Below, piece by piece: positions 12,101 through 23,525 of a stretch of DNA of 64,000 nt (position 1 is its first letter; each line of letters starts with the position of its first letter). Source of the DNA: Owenia fusiformis. Taxonomy: Eukaryota > Annelida > Polychaeta > Sabellida > Oweniidae. The DNA is taken from positions 20,039,181 through 20,103,180 of the forward strand of contig CAIIXF020000010.1 of the NCBI GenBank assembly GCA_903813345.2, in the 5' to 3' direction. Under the pieces are notes generated by a model, which ran no database searches, had not been told where the DNA came from, and was given only the letters and a program-made list of their open reading frames with translations. The translations under genes were made by a program, and so were the position numbers.

Positions 12101-13060
12101 TCGCTAAATAAAGTACAGATAGTTAAATAGCAGATCAACTCGAGGACCTAAAATGTTAGGTTAGGCTATAAAATATTGTAATTTTTACTTCGAACAGTAA
12201 AAAATATTATATTAACACGAAGATGGATCAAAAGCTTAAAAACCTCACTTTACAAAAGCTTTTGCATGTCAACCATTCAAACGCTTTATACTTCTACATG
12301 AGAACGAGCAAACATTTTTTATGACTATGTTTACATTAAATTGAAACAACTCCAATACGTTAATATATTTTTTACGATCTATTGTAGTGGCTCTAATATG
12401 AAACGCTGATGAAACCTACCGAATTCTATACGTTTAAAAACAGTTTATTTTTCTCGGCAAATACAGAGTATTGTCCGAGTTCGACATTTCGTGATCCAAA
12501 AATATAAAAGATTCAAAACAGAATTAGAGACGATATTTTATATGTTTAATGAAGAATATCATCTATTTGAGAAACTCAATAGTCGTCTGCAATTGTGAAC
12601 TCGACAGTATCAAAATAAAGAGATTTGAGGTTTTGAGTAGAGAAAAAATATTCTGGGCCCAGTTGTTTAAAAATATTTACACGAGAGTAGTAAAGAATAA
12701 TGTCCCCCATTCAACGGTAATGGTCCTCCTTTACTAACAAGTTAAAAGAAGGCTAAAGTAACCTACTTGTGTGGAGGTGATCATGAAAATAAGCAGATAC
12801 CCGGAAGAAATATTCCCATGTAAAACAAAATCACTTTGCTAATTTACAATGACAGATATTTAAAATAAAGCCGTAGGTATCTAGCTAGACTTTCAACTAA
12901 GCCCCACTTGCAAAATATAGATAATTATATTCTAATGCATAACGGCATCATGAGATCTAAATAGTTTGGCAATTGATATGATTATAACTCATTGCCTGCT
13001 CGATTGACCTTCTCATGCATGCTTGACATAGTTGTTCAAAAGTCTTGAGTAACTGTCCTG
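9120..13060. other. no gene recognised
   Basis: This is AT-rich DNA with no frame I can assign. Several strong splice-donor-like strings occur on the + strand (about 10058, 10979, 11150 and 11248) without matching coding exons. An 88-codon minus-strand frame (10882-11148) has an ATG but no recognisable domain and is not called. Confidence 0.5.
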
Positions 13061-13064
13061 TTCG

Positions 13065-13400
13065 CATTTCAATGTTTGTCTTTTTTTGCTTTCATTTCCA
13101 ATTGAGCCATTTATTTTTTTATTTCGAATGTTGTCATATCTTTTTTTTGTTTTAATGTTGCCATTTGTGTTTTCATTTCGAATGTTGCCATTAGTGTTTT
13201 CACTTCACTTTTAATTCGATTGTTGTAAATTGTGTTTTCATTTCGAATGTTGCCGTTAGTCTAGTGTTTGTATTTCGAATGTTGCCTTTTTGTTTGCAGT
13301 TCTAATGTTGCCATTTGTGCTTACACTTCGAACGTTGCCATTTATGTCTGCAGTTCGAATGTTGCCATTTGTGTTTCCAGTTCGAAACGTTGCCAAGTAT
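13065..13400. repeat. degenerate ~30-bp minisatellite
   Basis: About eleven imperfect copies of a unit containing ttcgaatgttgccatttgtg, separated by T-rich spacers (tttcattt, tgcagt, ccagt). Spacing varies from roughly 26 to 40 bp. The right-hand copies are best preserved. No coding potential is seen. Confidence 0.75.
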
Positions 13401-13409
13401 TTTTGTAGT

Positions 13410-15580
13410 ATTTCTCACGATCTAAATAGTGCAAATCAATAAATAACATTTTGAACTTTATTACGTCTTCGACCTCGATAAATTTTCGAAGATCCTGGTA
13501 ATAATTTTGTCTGATGACATTGACTTAGCTAGATCTTCTTAAATATATCTATATGCACTAAAATAACGCGGACTAATATACCCAATTAATGAGAAAAGTC
13601 TGGGCCATAATATTCCATTTCATATTTACCGAGATATAAATGTGATATCTGATATTGAAAAAACAAAATATGAGTCTATAGGGACTGAAGAAATCAACAT
13701 ATTTGCTGACCTTCGTAAACACTCATAAATCTATGTACATTAACGTTGAAACGCTATCTTTATTAATGGTACCATTAGTAAAAAAATGATCTAATAATTC
13801 CCCGGTGTGATGATGGGGGACGATCTAACTACCATCTGTGAGTAATCTGGTTAAGTACCTAGCCATGAAAAATGGGAAAGATGCTGACATAGAAATCTTG
13901 AAATTTAAGTGCAACCCGGTGTAAAGGAGAATTGTGCACAGGGAATATAAGCCTCGTTTTTATGAATACCTTCCAAGCCAAGACTGTGTTGGACGTCACC
14001 ATGTAACTGTCGGTCCAAGACAATGGATACTTAAGATTATTCACCTGTATCAATGGCCCCTCTCTCTTGATTAATTTAATGATTTGATTACAATATTTTT
14101 GCATTAGGTTATATTCGATCAGGGTCATATAAAATGGGACCATAATCACTGAGACCAATGTCAATATCATTCTCTTTGGGCACCTTAATTTGTAAAAAAT
14201 ACCAGAAAAGACTCAAAATCCTACATTTCATTCACCTTATCCTGCACCTGGTTATTCTAAAATGTAGGGGTGGGGCAGACAGCATCGAGACACAGATCCC
14301 CAAGGTTTAGGTTTGCGGCGAAGGTGTTTAGAAAGCTAAGAACCACTAATGACATTGTTGAGAGCTATAGTGAAAAATGTGCAAATATGGAAAAGCAATC
14401 TATCAATGAAACGGGTGCATTCATAGTAGGTAGCAAGATCAATACAGAGAACCCCTGTTTGAAGAGAACCACTCAGTAGTGTGTTGAACATTGGTAGAAA
14501 CCCACATCATAAAACCTGATTAGGAATTTTGACTGATGTATTTTTAAAACGCTGGCATTTGATTATGATTGAAGTACTAGTAGTGTTTTTATGGTTTTAG
14601 GTTTAACATTGGTTTACAAAATAATCTTCACATGATACATCGCAGGTAAGTAACACTTGTTCAGGGTGGATAAAGATGCGTAAAGAACACAATCAAACTT
14701 TTTAACCGTATCCACCTGTTGTTTCTACAGTTTGGCGTATTTTCCACCGACAATAGGGAGTTTAAGAATGCATATAAAATCGAAACGCCAACCTATACGT
14801 ATGACCAAGTGGCCATACAAATGCATCGCTTAAATATTTTCCGTTCGCGTTTGAAAAACATTGCAAGCTTAACCCCCCACCTCCAAACGCGGGCGGTCCA
14901 GACAGAAAGGAATAGAATTAACTGTGTCTATTTAAGCCCTGCGTTCGGAGAATGTTTTTATTTTCCCGTATCGTCCAATTTTCATATTCATCACTGTATG
15001 TCTAGAGTTAAACTTTAAAATGTACCAGAGTGAGACGTTGCACAATTTGCAAGTGATTCACTATGTTCATAAGATAAGAACATTGAACAGTCTGCCATAT
15101 TTTTACTGGGAGATAATTGAAAGGTTTATGGTCTCACTTGACTCCCTTTTAATGAGCTAGTTCCTTCAAGATAAAATTCATCCAATATCTTTTCTATCAA
15201 GAAGCAACTTGTTCCTCAAATATCTTCAAAGGCATTTATCAAAGGATGTGCGATTGGGTCTATTAGATGGACATTTCAAATTGTCCCCGGGTGAACATGA
15301 TATTAGATCGTAGAAGAAGTTGCATCTGAAAAGTGAAACAAGAACAGTCTACTAAGAACTGTAAAATTGGGGCATTTCGTTCACGATTGAACGTAGTTTT
15401 GCATTCCCCGTTATACAAATAGGGACTCCAGAGACTCGCATCATGATAAACCATGACATCTCATTTCATCTCAGCCCTGAGATTCAGGTGAAACAGAAAG
15501 ATGTTATGAGTATCAGAATCAGAGACTCGATGCAAAACTAAACGCAAGTCTTCCATCCACAAGTTTCTTGATTTTTTGGG
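13410..15580. other. no gene recognised
   Basis: An ATG-initiated 103-codon minus-strand frame (13859-14170) and a plus-strand frame near 14719 (no ATG) are present, but neither shows a domain or consistent splice signals. I treat the stretch as non-coding. Confidence 0.45.
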
Positions 15581-15585
15581 GTCCG

Positions 15586-15705
15586 AGCATTATACCAAAA
15601 CCCATTATACCGACGCGCATTATACCGAAACCCATTATACCGACGCGCATTATATCGAAACCCATTATACCGACGAGCATTGTACCGAAAGGCGTTATAT
15701 CGAAT
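15586..15705. repeat. 15-bp minisatellite with cattatacc core
   Basis: About eight head-to-tail 15-bp units alternate between cattataccgaaacc and cattataccgacgcg, giving a 30-bp higher order. Because 15 is a multiple of three, both strands stay open over the array (IIPKP/IIPTR on +). This is a consequence of the repeat, not evidence of a gene. The right-hand units are degenerate (cattgtacc, cgttatatc). Confidence 0.85.
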
Positions 15706-15709
15706 GCCA

Positions 15710-16930
15710 TAATCACTGTTCCACAACTAGTTAATTTGACGGAACGTCAATGTAACAAAATGGATGAACTTCCTGGTTACCAATTTTTTGCTTTGTGGAT
15801 TTAAACCTACTAATAAGTCAAGTTGCAGATTATAATTTGGCCCAAAGCTAGAAAATATAGCCTAGTTTTAATAAGTTTCTTCGATTTGGAATTTGTTTTG
15901 TAAATGAAGCTGTAATTCATATACTAAGCCCCTCGCTTTTGTTACATTGACGAAAGCCTGTTATATTACCAATGTATGTTACTTTGTCCATGTTTAGCCC
16001 GACCATTTTTAGAAAACTTGAAAATCTCTAGAATTTGAATAAAGGTAAATAACAGTGCAAAAACTAAGTTGTTTTGATAGAAAATTACACACAGAATTCA
16101 AATAGAAGAAAATGTTAGTCTTTAGTGGTTAAAAATGCAGATCTCCTAAAATCTCATTAAAATTAGACCTTAGCGAGATTTTAAAGCCACTATTAGATAG
16201 ATGCGTTCACTGGGCTATTCTCTGTACTTGTGTCCGTGCCTCATTTTGAGTAGCGAGTGTAGATTCTTTTCGGAAACATGATTATGTTTTCCCCGTAATA
16301 TGAATTGGAGATATCTTACAAAATATGGATAGCCTAAAATATAAATTTTGTGTTTTTGAACATGCGGAAATATCTTGAACACTTTGACACTGAAGTACAG
16401 TTCCTTAATAGGTCGTTCAGTTTTCTTGTTTTTGTTCTACACAACACTCGTGTTTAATAGCCACGCGTAATTATTAATGAGCGTAATCAGATTATTTCAA
16501 GCGTCGAAATAGCTTATTTTCCTCGACGTATCTACACAAACCTATTCACTTACCGTTATATTGAGCGATCTAGATGCGTCAATTATAATTGTTTTCACTC
16601 ATCGACTTTAGTGACCCGCGATACCTTTTATTCATTTGAGACGCAATTGATATATTGGCAACAAATCAAATGTTCTAAATGATTCTTCTTCATTTTGGAA
16701 TGTTTCTCATACCCGATATTCAAAGATGTGTCTTAAATATTATACTTTACATTGATCACGATTCTTGTACTTTCTGTCTTTACGACTCCCGTTCACATTT
16801 GCAAGAGTCGTTGATTGCATTGCCTTGATCGTTGGTCGAACTTCGATTCCAACTAAATCAGATTAATCAATTAAGAAATGTATCATGTTTATCCAAGCAA
16901 ATAATTGTAACAACTACATTATTTTTTAGC
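15710..16930. other. no gene recognised
   Basis: AT-rich DNA with no repeat or frame that I can support. Confidence 0.5.
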
Positions 16931-17335
16931 AGTTTTGACACCTAAGCAGGGTAGCCTAGTGGCGTAGACTGAGGCTACTTTGCGGTTGAACGTCGTGGGA
17001 TACGGAGGTCCCGCGTTCGAGCCCCAGGTACGGAGTTGTTGATCATTGTCACTACGGACACCCGGTCCGAAGGTCCAACCGTTTACCGGCCCTTGGCATG
17101 GGTTGGTTCTCTGGCCGCTCTTGCCGGAGACAGATTGTGAGACTGTGGTTGGTTCCTCCACTAACGTGCTTTAGTAAACTCCGGGAGTCATATAGTATGG
17201 TAGCGGGCCCCCACCAAGGGCAGTAGTGGAACGACGCGAATCGGTCCCAGTATGGTTGCCTCGCAACTGAAGAGACTCGAGGAAATCATGCCATTCGCAG
17301 TGACCCAGAAAAGACTTTTGCTTCTTAATATGACG
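16931..17335 (+). mobile_element. tRNA-derived SINE
   Basis: Near the left end, tagcctagtggc resembles a polymerase III A box, and cgcgttcgagcccc, about 60 bp downstream, closely matches a B box (GTTCGANNCC). The spacing is that of a tRNA head, but the segment does not fold as an intact tRNA. It continues into a GC-richer unrelated body and ends near ttcttaatatgacg. The local GC content contrasts with the surrounding AT-rich DNA. The right boundary is approximate because no clear target duplication was found. Confidence 0.65.
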
Positions 17336-17383
17336 TTTTAATTCATTTATTCATATACTTTATTCATATTACTTTCCAGGCAG

Positions 17384-17699
17384 TTATGATTTTTATTGGT
17401 CAAATGAATGAACGAGACATATAGATACTATTAAATACATCTAGATAGTATCAAAACCATAATTCGATTTGTCGGACATATATAAAATAACACTTGAAAA
17501 CACAACACACATAGCTGCAATATCCGTAGCATTTGGCACAATTATGATTTTTGTTGTTCAAATGAATGAACGAGACATATAGATACTATTAAATACATCT
17601 AGATAGTATCAAAACCATAATTCGATTTGTCGGACATATATAAAATAACACTTGAAAACACAACACACATAGCTGCAATATCCGTAGCATTTGGCACAA
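17384..17699. repeat. two-copy 158-bp tandem duplication
   Basis: 17384-17541 and 17542-17699 are nearly identical. Differences are confined to the first ~20 bp (ttttattggtcaaatg versus ttttgttgttcaaatg). The high identity suggests a recent duplication or an assembly duplication. No frame runs through it. Confidence 0.9.
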
Positions 17700-17892
17700 T
17701 CGGTTCCCACGCTCTATCATTTTGTGCGGTCATCATAAGATAAGGAGGTACGGTTGACTGGACCATGGGCTTTCAACAGAGTCAAGAAATTGGCATGGAT
17801 AAGTCCATATCCGTTTCGTTTTTTATATTTTCACATGTTTGACAGGGTCAAAAAGGCCCAAGCATTGGTTCCTTCAGTGAGTGGCCATTGGT

Positions 17893-17975
17893 TAGCCTGC
17901 TCGCAGAGTCTAGTTATAAACGAATTAGACGGAGCTCACTTTTAAGAAGTGAATTCGAACGAATGCTTTGGGTAG
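17893..17975. repeat. dispersed ~80-bp repeat, copy B
   Basis: Counterpart of 2695-2790. It contains tagttataaac, a cacttttaagaagtg hairpin and gaacgaatgctttgggtag. The shared order over 80 bp indicates a common interspersed repeat source. Confidence 0.5.
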
Positions 17976-18723
17976 TCATTGGTCAGATATTTCGGATATT
18001 TTTCAGTGGTTAAATTCTTTTGATCGCGTCTGTCTCCGGATCACAAACTGAATGTCAAAGAAATCAAATCATCAATTGTGATCATAATGACTTGATTGCT
18101 CTGACCATCGTGACCTGCTGTCATTTGGTTTACCTACCGAATAGTGGACACTTAGACAAATCTATAATTCAGCAATTAGATTAACTTTGATGTCCTCGTT
18201 GATGATAGTATTCAGAAATATCAATCACATTTGGAATGATCATAACTTATTTTCTTGATTTAATTTCATTTCGTGACACTGATTTAGCCTGCTTGAAAAA
18301 TGGACCCTCCTTTGCGCGATCATTTTTTACAAACGTAATGTTAATGGTGTGCGCGATAAAAACTGCTAAAATTGATTTGAAGTATTGGTTGTTTTGAATG
18401 TCCCCATCAATGAAGATAGAGCTTGGAACGTCGTTGGGTTTTATATGGTGATGTGCGTCTTTGGAGCATGCGACACTCTAATGACATCAAACCTTTAATA
18501 GTTTTGAAAAATCGACAAACTCCAAACTAAACATCTTTTCTGAATTGCGATTTTAATGTATTTTGAATAACCGCAGGATAAGCAGTGAAACTAAAATCAG
18601 ACGACATCACTAGGATACAACAAGCACCTGGATGTTCAATGAGTCAACTAGTTTTATTTCAGGATATTACTTCAACTAGCTTGTGTAGTAGATAACAATG
18701 GTTGCGTCATTTTAATTGAATTG

Positions 18724-18774
18724 ATTTCCATGGTAACAGCTTCGCCTAGAAACTTTACCAATCACCATAGCAAC
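18724..18774. promoter_or_regulatory. pair of RFX X-box-like motifs
   Basis: atttccatggtaac at 18724-18737 and atcaccatagcaac at 18761-18774 both fit the loose RFX X-box pattern (GTNRCC, short spacer, RGYAAC) with one or two deviations. They lie about 2.1 kb upstream of the GPCR coding exon. Binding is an inference. Confidence 0.4.
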
Positions 18775-18961
18775 CTTTGATGTGGCTCTTGGAAACCTAT
18801 GAAGCACGGAATTCCGACCACGTTAATCTGCTTCACGCTTGGACTTAAGCCGACTGGGATAAAACAGGTTACCAAACCAAACCTAACTCACTTGGTAATC
18901 GGGTTTTGAACTATACTTTGATCTTTATAACAAGGATTTGGACATTCGCCTTCAATATGAA

Positions 18962-18975
18962 GTAACCATGGTAAC
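18962..18975. promoter_or_regulatory. palindromic X-box, gtaaccatggtaac
   Basis: A perfect 14-bp palindrome matching the X-box half-sites on both strands. It sits 190 bp from the 18761 site, upstream of the GPCR gene. Confidence 0.45.
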
Positions 18976-19663
18976 AGATCCATTAGTGTAGCTTGGAATT
19001 TGAAGAATCACGGTAATTAAACTATTTTTGATTGATTTTGCATTATAACCGTAATCGATTCAAGTTTTCCAATTTCATATAACAAGATTTGCTCTGTCCC
19101 TAATGGCTTCAATAATATATAATTACTTCTAGTCTACTAAATTGTACGGGGCCAAGGTCAATCGTCAGAGTAAAATAAGGTACTTCCATCTTGAATTAAC
19201 AAGGTATCAAACAGGTAAGTGTGAGGTTTTTCAGTTACAGTCTGTTCAGAACCATTGGCAACTCGATTGCTCAAATCAGTAGCTTTAACACCTGAACACG
19301 GGAGGTCTAGACCCAAATCAAATCCTTATCAAAGTTGAGATTGTGTAACGAATTCTTACATCACCGATAATCACAATAAATCGGAGTTATGCAATTAAAC
19401 GCGGCTAGGAACAATCACAATCCATGGAACAGCACAGGTTTATAGATTCAAGAATGTCATTCTCTGAATAAGACCACACCAGAATCCGGGACTATGAAGC
19501 AACAAAAGGGTTGATATTTTCTGTGATTTATGGCTTTGAAAGAGGATACAGATTGATAATACTTTCTAACTTTTACTTTTTGATATATAACATCAAAGAT
19601 TACCCAAGCCTGGAGACTGTCTAAGATACAACAAAGAAGGATCCGTGGTAAGTTTCTATTATT

Positions 19664-19690
19664 GGGTCACGTGATAGATATCTACCAATC
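19664..19690. promoter_or_regulatory. E-box plus CCAAT composite, site 1
   Basis: ggtcacgtgat followed, after exactly seven bases that include the spacer atatct, by accaatc. The same arrangement with identical 27-bp length recurs at 24836-24862 and, on the other strand, at 29972-29998. Confidence 0.45.
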
Positions 19691-20901
19691 ATCAGTTTGA
19701 AAATAAATGTTGGAGTATGGGGTGTGTATACACTCTCTTGGAATTCATCAAGGATAAAGAAACAAATTTTTGGGGCAAAACACAAGTTCAAAACGTTCTG
19801 TTCCGAGATCTAGATTTGTAAAGTTGAAAGAAGCCCAACAGGATACAATCTGCTACTAGCCTGGAACCAAATGCGATATGAAATTGATGAGGTGATTTTT
19901 AGGTTATGATACAGGCGATTTTTCATTCGAAGCATTTTTACTCTTCGTGATACATCCCATAGTGAGCCGTCTGCAGGAAAGTTGGTAAGTGTTTTTTGCA
20001 ATAATTTAGAAAAGGATGAAATATAATTCAGACGACACGATGGAAGGATGTTCTCCAACACAGATAAAGAGTAAGTTTTTTTTAAAAAATTGAATAACAT
20101 CAACTCAAAGTTATCTTCGTGATAATAGTAAATGCGGTAGTGGTAAGTTGACCTGATTTTGACCTATTTCACATTGCTCATTACCATTTAGACTTTAATG
20201 ACCGTTATTTGTTATTTGCCAAACCTTTCCATGGCCAAAGATATTTTATCATTTATTGATTAGGACCCTTATCTCTGCATTCAATCCGCGTAGGACCACA
20301 GGACACAGCTGTAGATTTGACCTGATGTACATTTTATAATGGAAGCAATTACAATGAACTTATATCCGATGGATCCATGTACCTCAGACAAAATTATATA
20401 ACCCGCTAGTAGCTAATCATAAATCAATTTGTTCTGTAACATCAAACCAATTTATATGATGATGTTTTGGCAAAGATGCAAAACAATTAATCGTAGAATT
20501 TCATCCAATCTGGATGTTTATCTTTCCAAGTGGGTTGATTTTATCTTTGTTTTCTATGATAACAACGTATAGGGGAGAAAAATAAACAAGTTATTGTAGC
20601 GATTTATTCATCGCAGGAAGTCCACACTATTTAGTTGAAGGTTTCTAAACAGTTTTCATTAGTGACACTGGTATATCAACATGTGCAAGAAATGATCAAC
20701 AAGTCTGAGATTTCGAAGAAGAGCAAATAAAATTTGAAATTACAAGTTAAGAAAGCAGGTAACATGTTTATAAAAGATAAGAATTATCAATGATATTGCC
20801 AATATTGGCCATGTATACTGAATCTGGAGATAACATTTTACATGTTATTAAATCCCCATTCTTCTTTCTTCATTCCAGGTCATCGCAAGTGGACGCTAAC
20901 A

Positions 20902-22077
20902 ATGTTCAACTTCACGGATTTGAGGCATTTTTTCGACTACAGTGATTACGAACTCATAGAGGGCAATATTACGGACTTTTCCCCCTATTATCATACGGAG
21001 CAGCCCACGGTGGACATGTCTACTAACAAGTACCTCATAGGCTTCGGCTCGGCTCTCGTCGCCTGGGTCATCATCAGCAACCTGACAGTGATCATCTCCG
21101 TACTGACGTCACGGAGATTTAGTGATCAACCAATGAAATTGTTCATCGTAAATCTCAGTCTTAGTGACGTTCTGGTCGGCTTGTTGGTGATACCGTTCGC
21201 TCTACACACACAGGTGGCCGAATCCTGGAAGCTTGGACTGGTAGCTTGCAGGGTGTGGATCTTTTTGGACTGGCTTTGTGGATGTTTGTCCATGTATGGA
21301 TTACTCATGTTGAATTTAGACAGGTTCATATTTGCCCTGCGTCCAGTCAAATACAACCATTGGATGTCGTTGAAATCGCATTGTGCAGTGGTCGTTATGT
21401 TATTGTTGCCATGGCTAACGTCTGCCATTGTGGCGATCCCCTTGACAACAGACGCTGAAAGTGCCCGGATAGATCATATCCAGTCCCTACAGGTTTGCAC
21501 CAGTGGTTCAAGCCCCGTCTTCATGATTGGTTCGTCTGCGGCGTTATTCTTCCTCCCAATGACACTCGTACTCGGAATGTCACTCGTTACCATGTTAGTA
21601 GCGTTCATATCCCATAGCAACCGCTATACAGAGAATATAGATGGCGGTATCCAGCAGAGCTTCAGAAAGGCTAAATCAACATCGGTTGCCATGTTGATAG
21701 TAAATCTGGTATACCTTGTGATGTGGTGTCCGTATTTCTCGCTACTCGTTATTCTAGGTCTGTCCGATGGTTGTTCAGAGGCATGCCCCGACCCCCTACT
21801 TTTCCACGTCATGTACTGGATAGGCTACTCTAACGCGGGTATAAACCCAATCCTTTGGTTAATGTTTGGGGATGTACGACAGTGTGTCAAGAGGGTGCTG
21901 TGTTGCAAATCATGTAAAAAGAACGATTCTAGAACTGAGCTAGTAATGGCTAATTCGCCAAAAAGTGCGATGCTAAATGACTATACTGCAATGGAAAATA
22001 GTTCCAGTACTGAAACAGTTGCCAATAATTTCAACGAGAGTCCGAAAGAAAAATTAGTAGATAAATCGAGCTATTGA
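20902..22077 (+). CDS. class A GPCR, aminergic/muscarinic-like
   Basis: This 391-residue seven-transmembrane receptor is encoded in one exon. I start at the ATG at 20902 because an upstream in-frame ATG (20842) lies within the polypyrimidine tract of a 3' splice site (cattccag, ending 20879). N-glycosylation sites NFT and NIT mark the extracellular N-terminus. Visible landmarks: N60 in TM1; NLSLSD with D89 in TM2; C116 (TM3) and C199 (ECL2) for the conserved disulfide; CRVWIFLDW with D123 at the amine-binding position 3.32; a DRF variant of DRY (140-142); WCP in TM6 (275-277); NPILW replacing NPxxY (315-319); then a CCKSCKK tail suited to palmitoylation. ICL3 is short. TM3 looks most like muscarinic and histamine H3-type receptors. 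The ligand is unknown; an acetylcholine, histamine or other monoamine receptor is possible. Confidence 0.92.
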   Translation: MFNFTDLRHFFDYSDYELIEGNITDFSPYYHTEQPTVDMSTNKYLIGFGSALVAWVIISNLTVIISVLTSRRFSDQPMKLFIVNLSLSDVLVGLLVIPFALHTQVAESWKLGLVACRVWIFLDWLCGCLSMYGLLMLNLDRFIFALRPVKYNHWMSLKSHCAVVVMLLLPWLTSAIVAIPLTTDAESARIDHIQSLQVCTSGSSPVFMIGSSAALFFLPMTLVLGMSLVTMLVAFISHSNRYTENIDGGIQQSFRKAKSTSVAMLIVNLVYLVMWCPYFSLLVILGLSDGCSEACPDPLLFHVMYWIGYSNAGINPILWLMFGDVRQCVKRVLCCKSCKKNDSRTELVMANSPKSAMLNDYTAMENSSSTETVANNFNESPKEKLVDKSSY

Positions 22078-22363
22078 TTTGTCAATTTGAAAATACCTTA
22101 ATTCAAAGGCTTTTGTCACTAACCCAATTGGACAAAGAAGAAGATTCTTACAATTTCAATCAAAATATTTTGATCTAATTCGAAATTCAACAGTTATCTA
22201 GTTTTAATACCCGCTAGATGAAGGCTAACAATAACATGGTTTTACTACTTGGCTGATGATGTTGATCGTATTCTAATTTGTAAAAAAACATTGTAAATAT
22301 AATGTAAATATATTATTTATTCAGTAAATTACATATTATGCACTGAAGTAGTAAATATGACGA

Positions 22364-22369
22364 AATAAA
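22364..22369 (+). terminator. AATAAA polyadenylation signal for the GPCR
   Basis: aataaa lies 287 bp after the GPCR stop codon, followed by a T-rich stretch (cagttttattatt). It is the first canonical signal downstream and gives a short AT-rich 3' UTR. Confidence 0.6.
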
Positions 22370-23182
22370 GCAGTTTTATTATTGAAAAATTCACTATTCC
22401 GTTACTCGTATTATATGATTACCCCGACTTTCCAGAGGATAGTGGTAGTAAGTAGGATCTCCAGAATAGGGAGGTTAGTATAACTCGTTTTAAGGGAACG
22501 TTTACGTGAGCGTATATTATTTCGATCGAGTATATAACTGTCACGCTATCAATTCACTTTTCCGGGGACAATCATTTCCCTTACACCCTTATACTCAATC
22601 GGCCAAGTAAACAGTACAAATGGGAGAACTAATCAACAGAGAACCATTCTTTCATTTTCTAGTATATTTTATTCAACTGTGAATCAATCAAATTTTAGGA
22701 TGAATTTCAATAAAAAGCTAGAAATGTATTTTAGTAAGTTCTATTTAAAGCACGAGGCTAGTCAACATTCAAAATGGCAGCAATAATCACGTGCTATATT
22801 TTTCATTTAAATTCATTATTACAGTGACCCACATATAGGGTCCCACCCCTCTCCCCTTAGATGGGCCCAGGAAGAAATTGCCGGCCCAAATATTTTGTAG
22901 GGCCTCAATTAGCGGGCCTATAAGGGCATGACTTGGCCTTTTTGAGCCTTTTTAGATCCTCCGATCACAGGGCTTCAAAATCCAGAATATATTCTTTCTT
23001 TTAAGAAGGAGGTACGGATTCTGGATACCTGCTTAGGAGGATGTTTTAGGCCAAATTGTCAAAAGCTTTCCGAGAAGCAGTCGATTTACTCAAAAGAGCC
23101 CCGGACGAAAGTCGAAAATCACACACATGCGCGATCGAGGTCATAGTGTGGAATAGGGAGGTTAAGCAACACGTTTTAGAGA

Positions 23183-23525
23183 CCCTTTGTAGTATCTACT
23201 GCCCAAATGTAGACATGATTAGCTCCCTGGAAAATCAGACCAAAAGGGGACAGTAACCATCCCTTGGGGGCCGTGGAGGCATAATATTACACGTTCACGT
23301 TCTCTTAAGACATGTAGCTTACCTACCTGTTGTGTATTCAGTCTAATACTTGGCCACCAGAAGTGTCTTAGAGAAATTCTGAATGTGTAGAATTATAGTC
23401 CTGTGGGGACTAGTTCTCCCTTTGTAGTATCTACTGCCCAAATATAGACCTGAAAAAATCAGTAGCTTAACCTACCTGTTGTGTATTCAGTCTAATACTT
23501 GGCCACCAGAAGTGTCTCAGTTCAT
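23183..23525. repeat. interleaved direct duplications
   Basis: ctttgtagtatctactgccc occurs near 23186 and again near 23417. A ~58-bp block beginning gtagctta(a)cctacc occurs near 23311 and again near 23462. The two offsets differ (about 231 and 151 bp), so at least two duplication or deletion events are needed. Confidence 0.75.

Larger units (their letters stand above)
17980..20867. other. 5' flank and possible 5'-UTR region of the GPCR gene
   Basis: No coding exon is recognised. Several strong splice donors occur on the + strand (after 19211, 19646, 19982 and 20139, all reading g|gtaagt). The GPCR coding exon begins with a clear acceptor, so non-coding 5' exons probably lie here or further left. 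X-box-like palindromes occur at 18724, 18761 and 18962, and an E-box/CCAAT composite at 19664. Confidence 0.45.

Noticed and set aside
13859-14170. 103-codon minus-strand frame
   Set aside because: Its composition is that of AT-rich DNA, with no recognisable domain.
14270-14479. Frame starting MGQTASRHRS, resembling an N-myristoylation signal
   Set aside because: The first codon is GTG, not ATG, so the apparent N-terminus is not real.
16940-17025. Possible functional tRNA gene
   Set aside because: A- and B-box-like sequences are present, but no cloverleaf with paired acceptor stem could be drawn, and the sequence continues as a SINE body.
20842-20901. Upstream in-frame ATG adding 20 residues to the GPCR
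   Set aside because: It lies in the polypyrimidine tract of the 3' splice site ending at 20879. The ATG at 20902 is inside the exon and followed by a glycosylated N-terminus.
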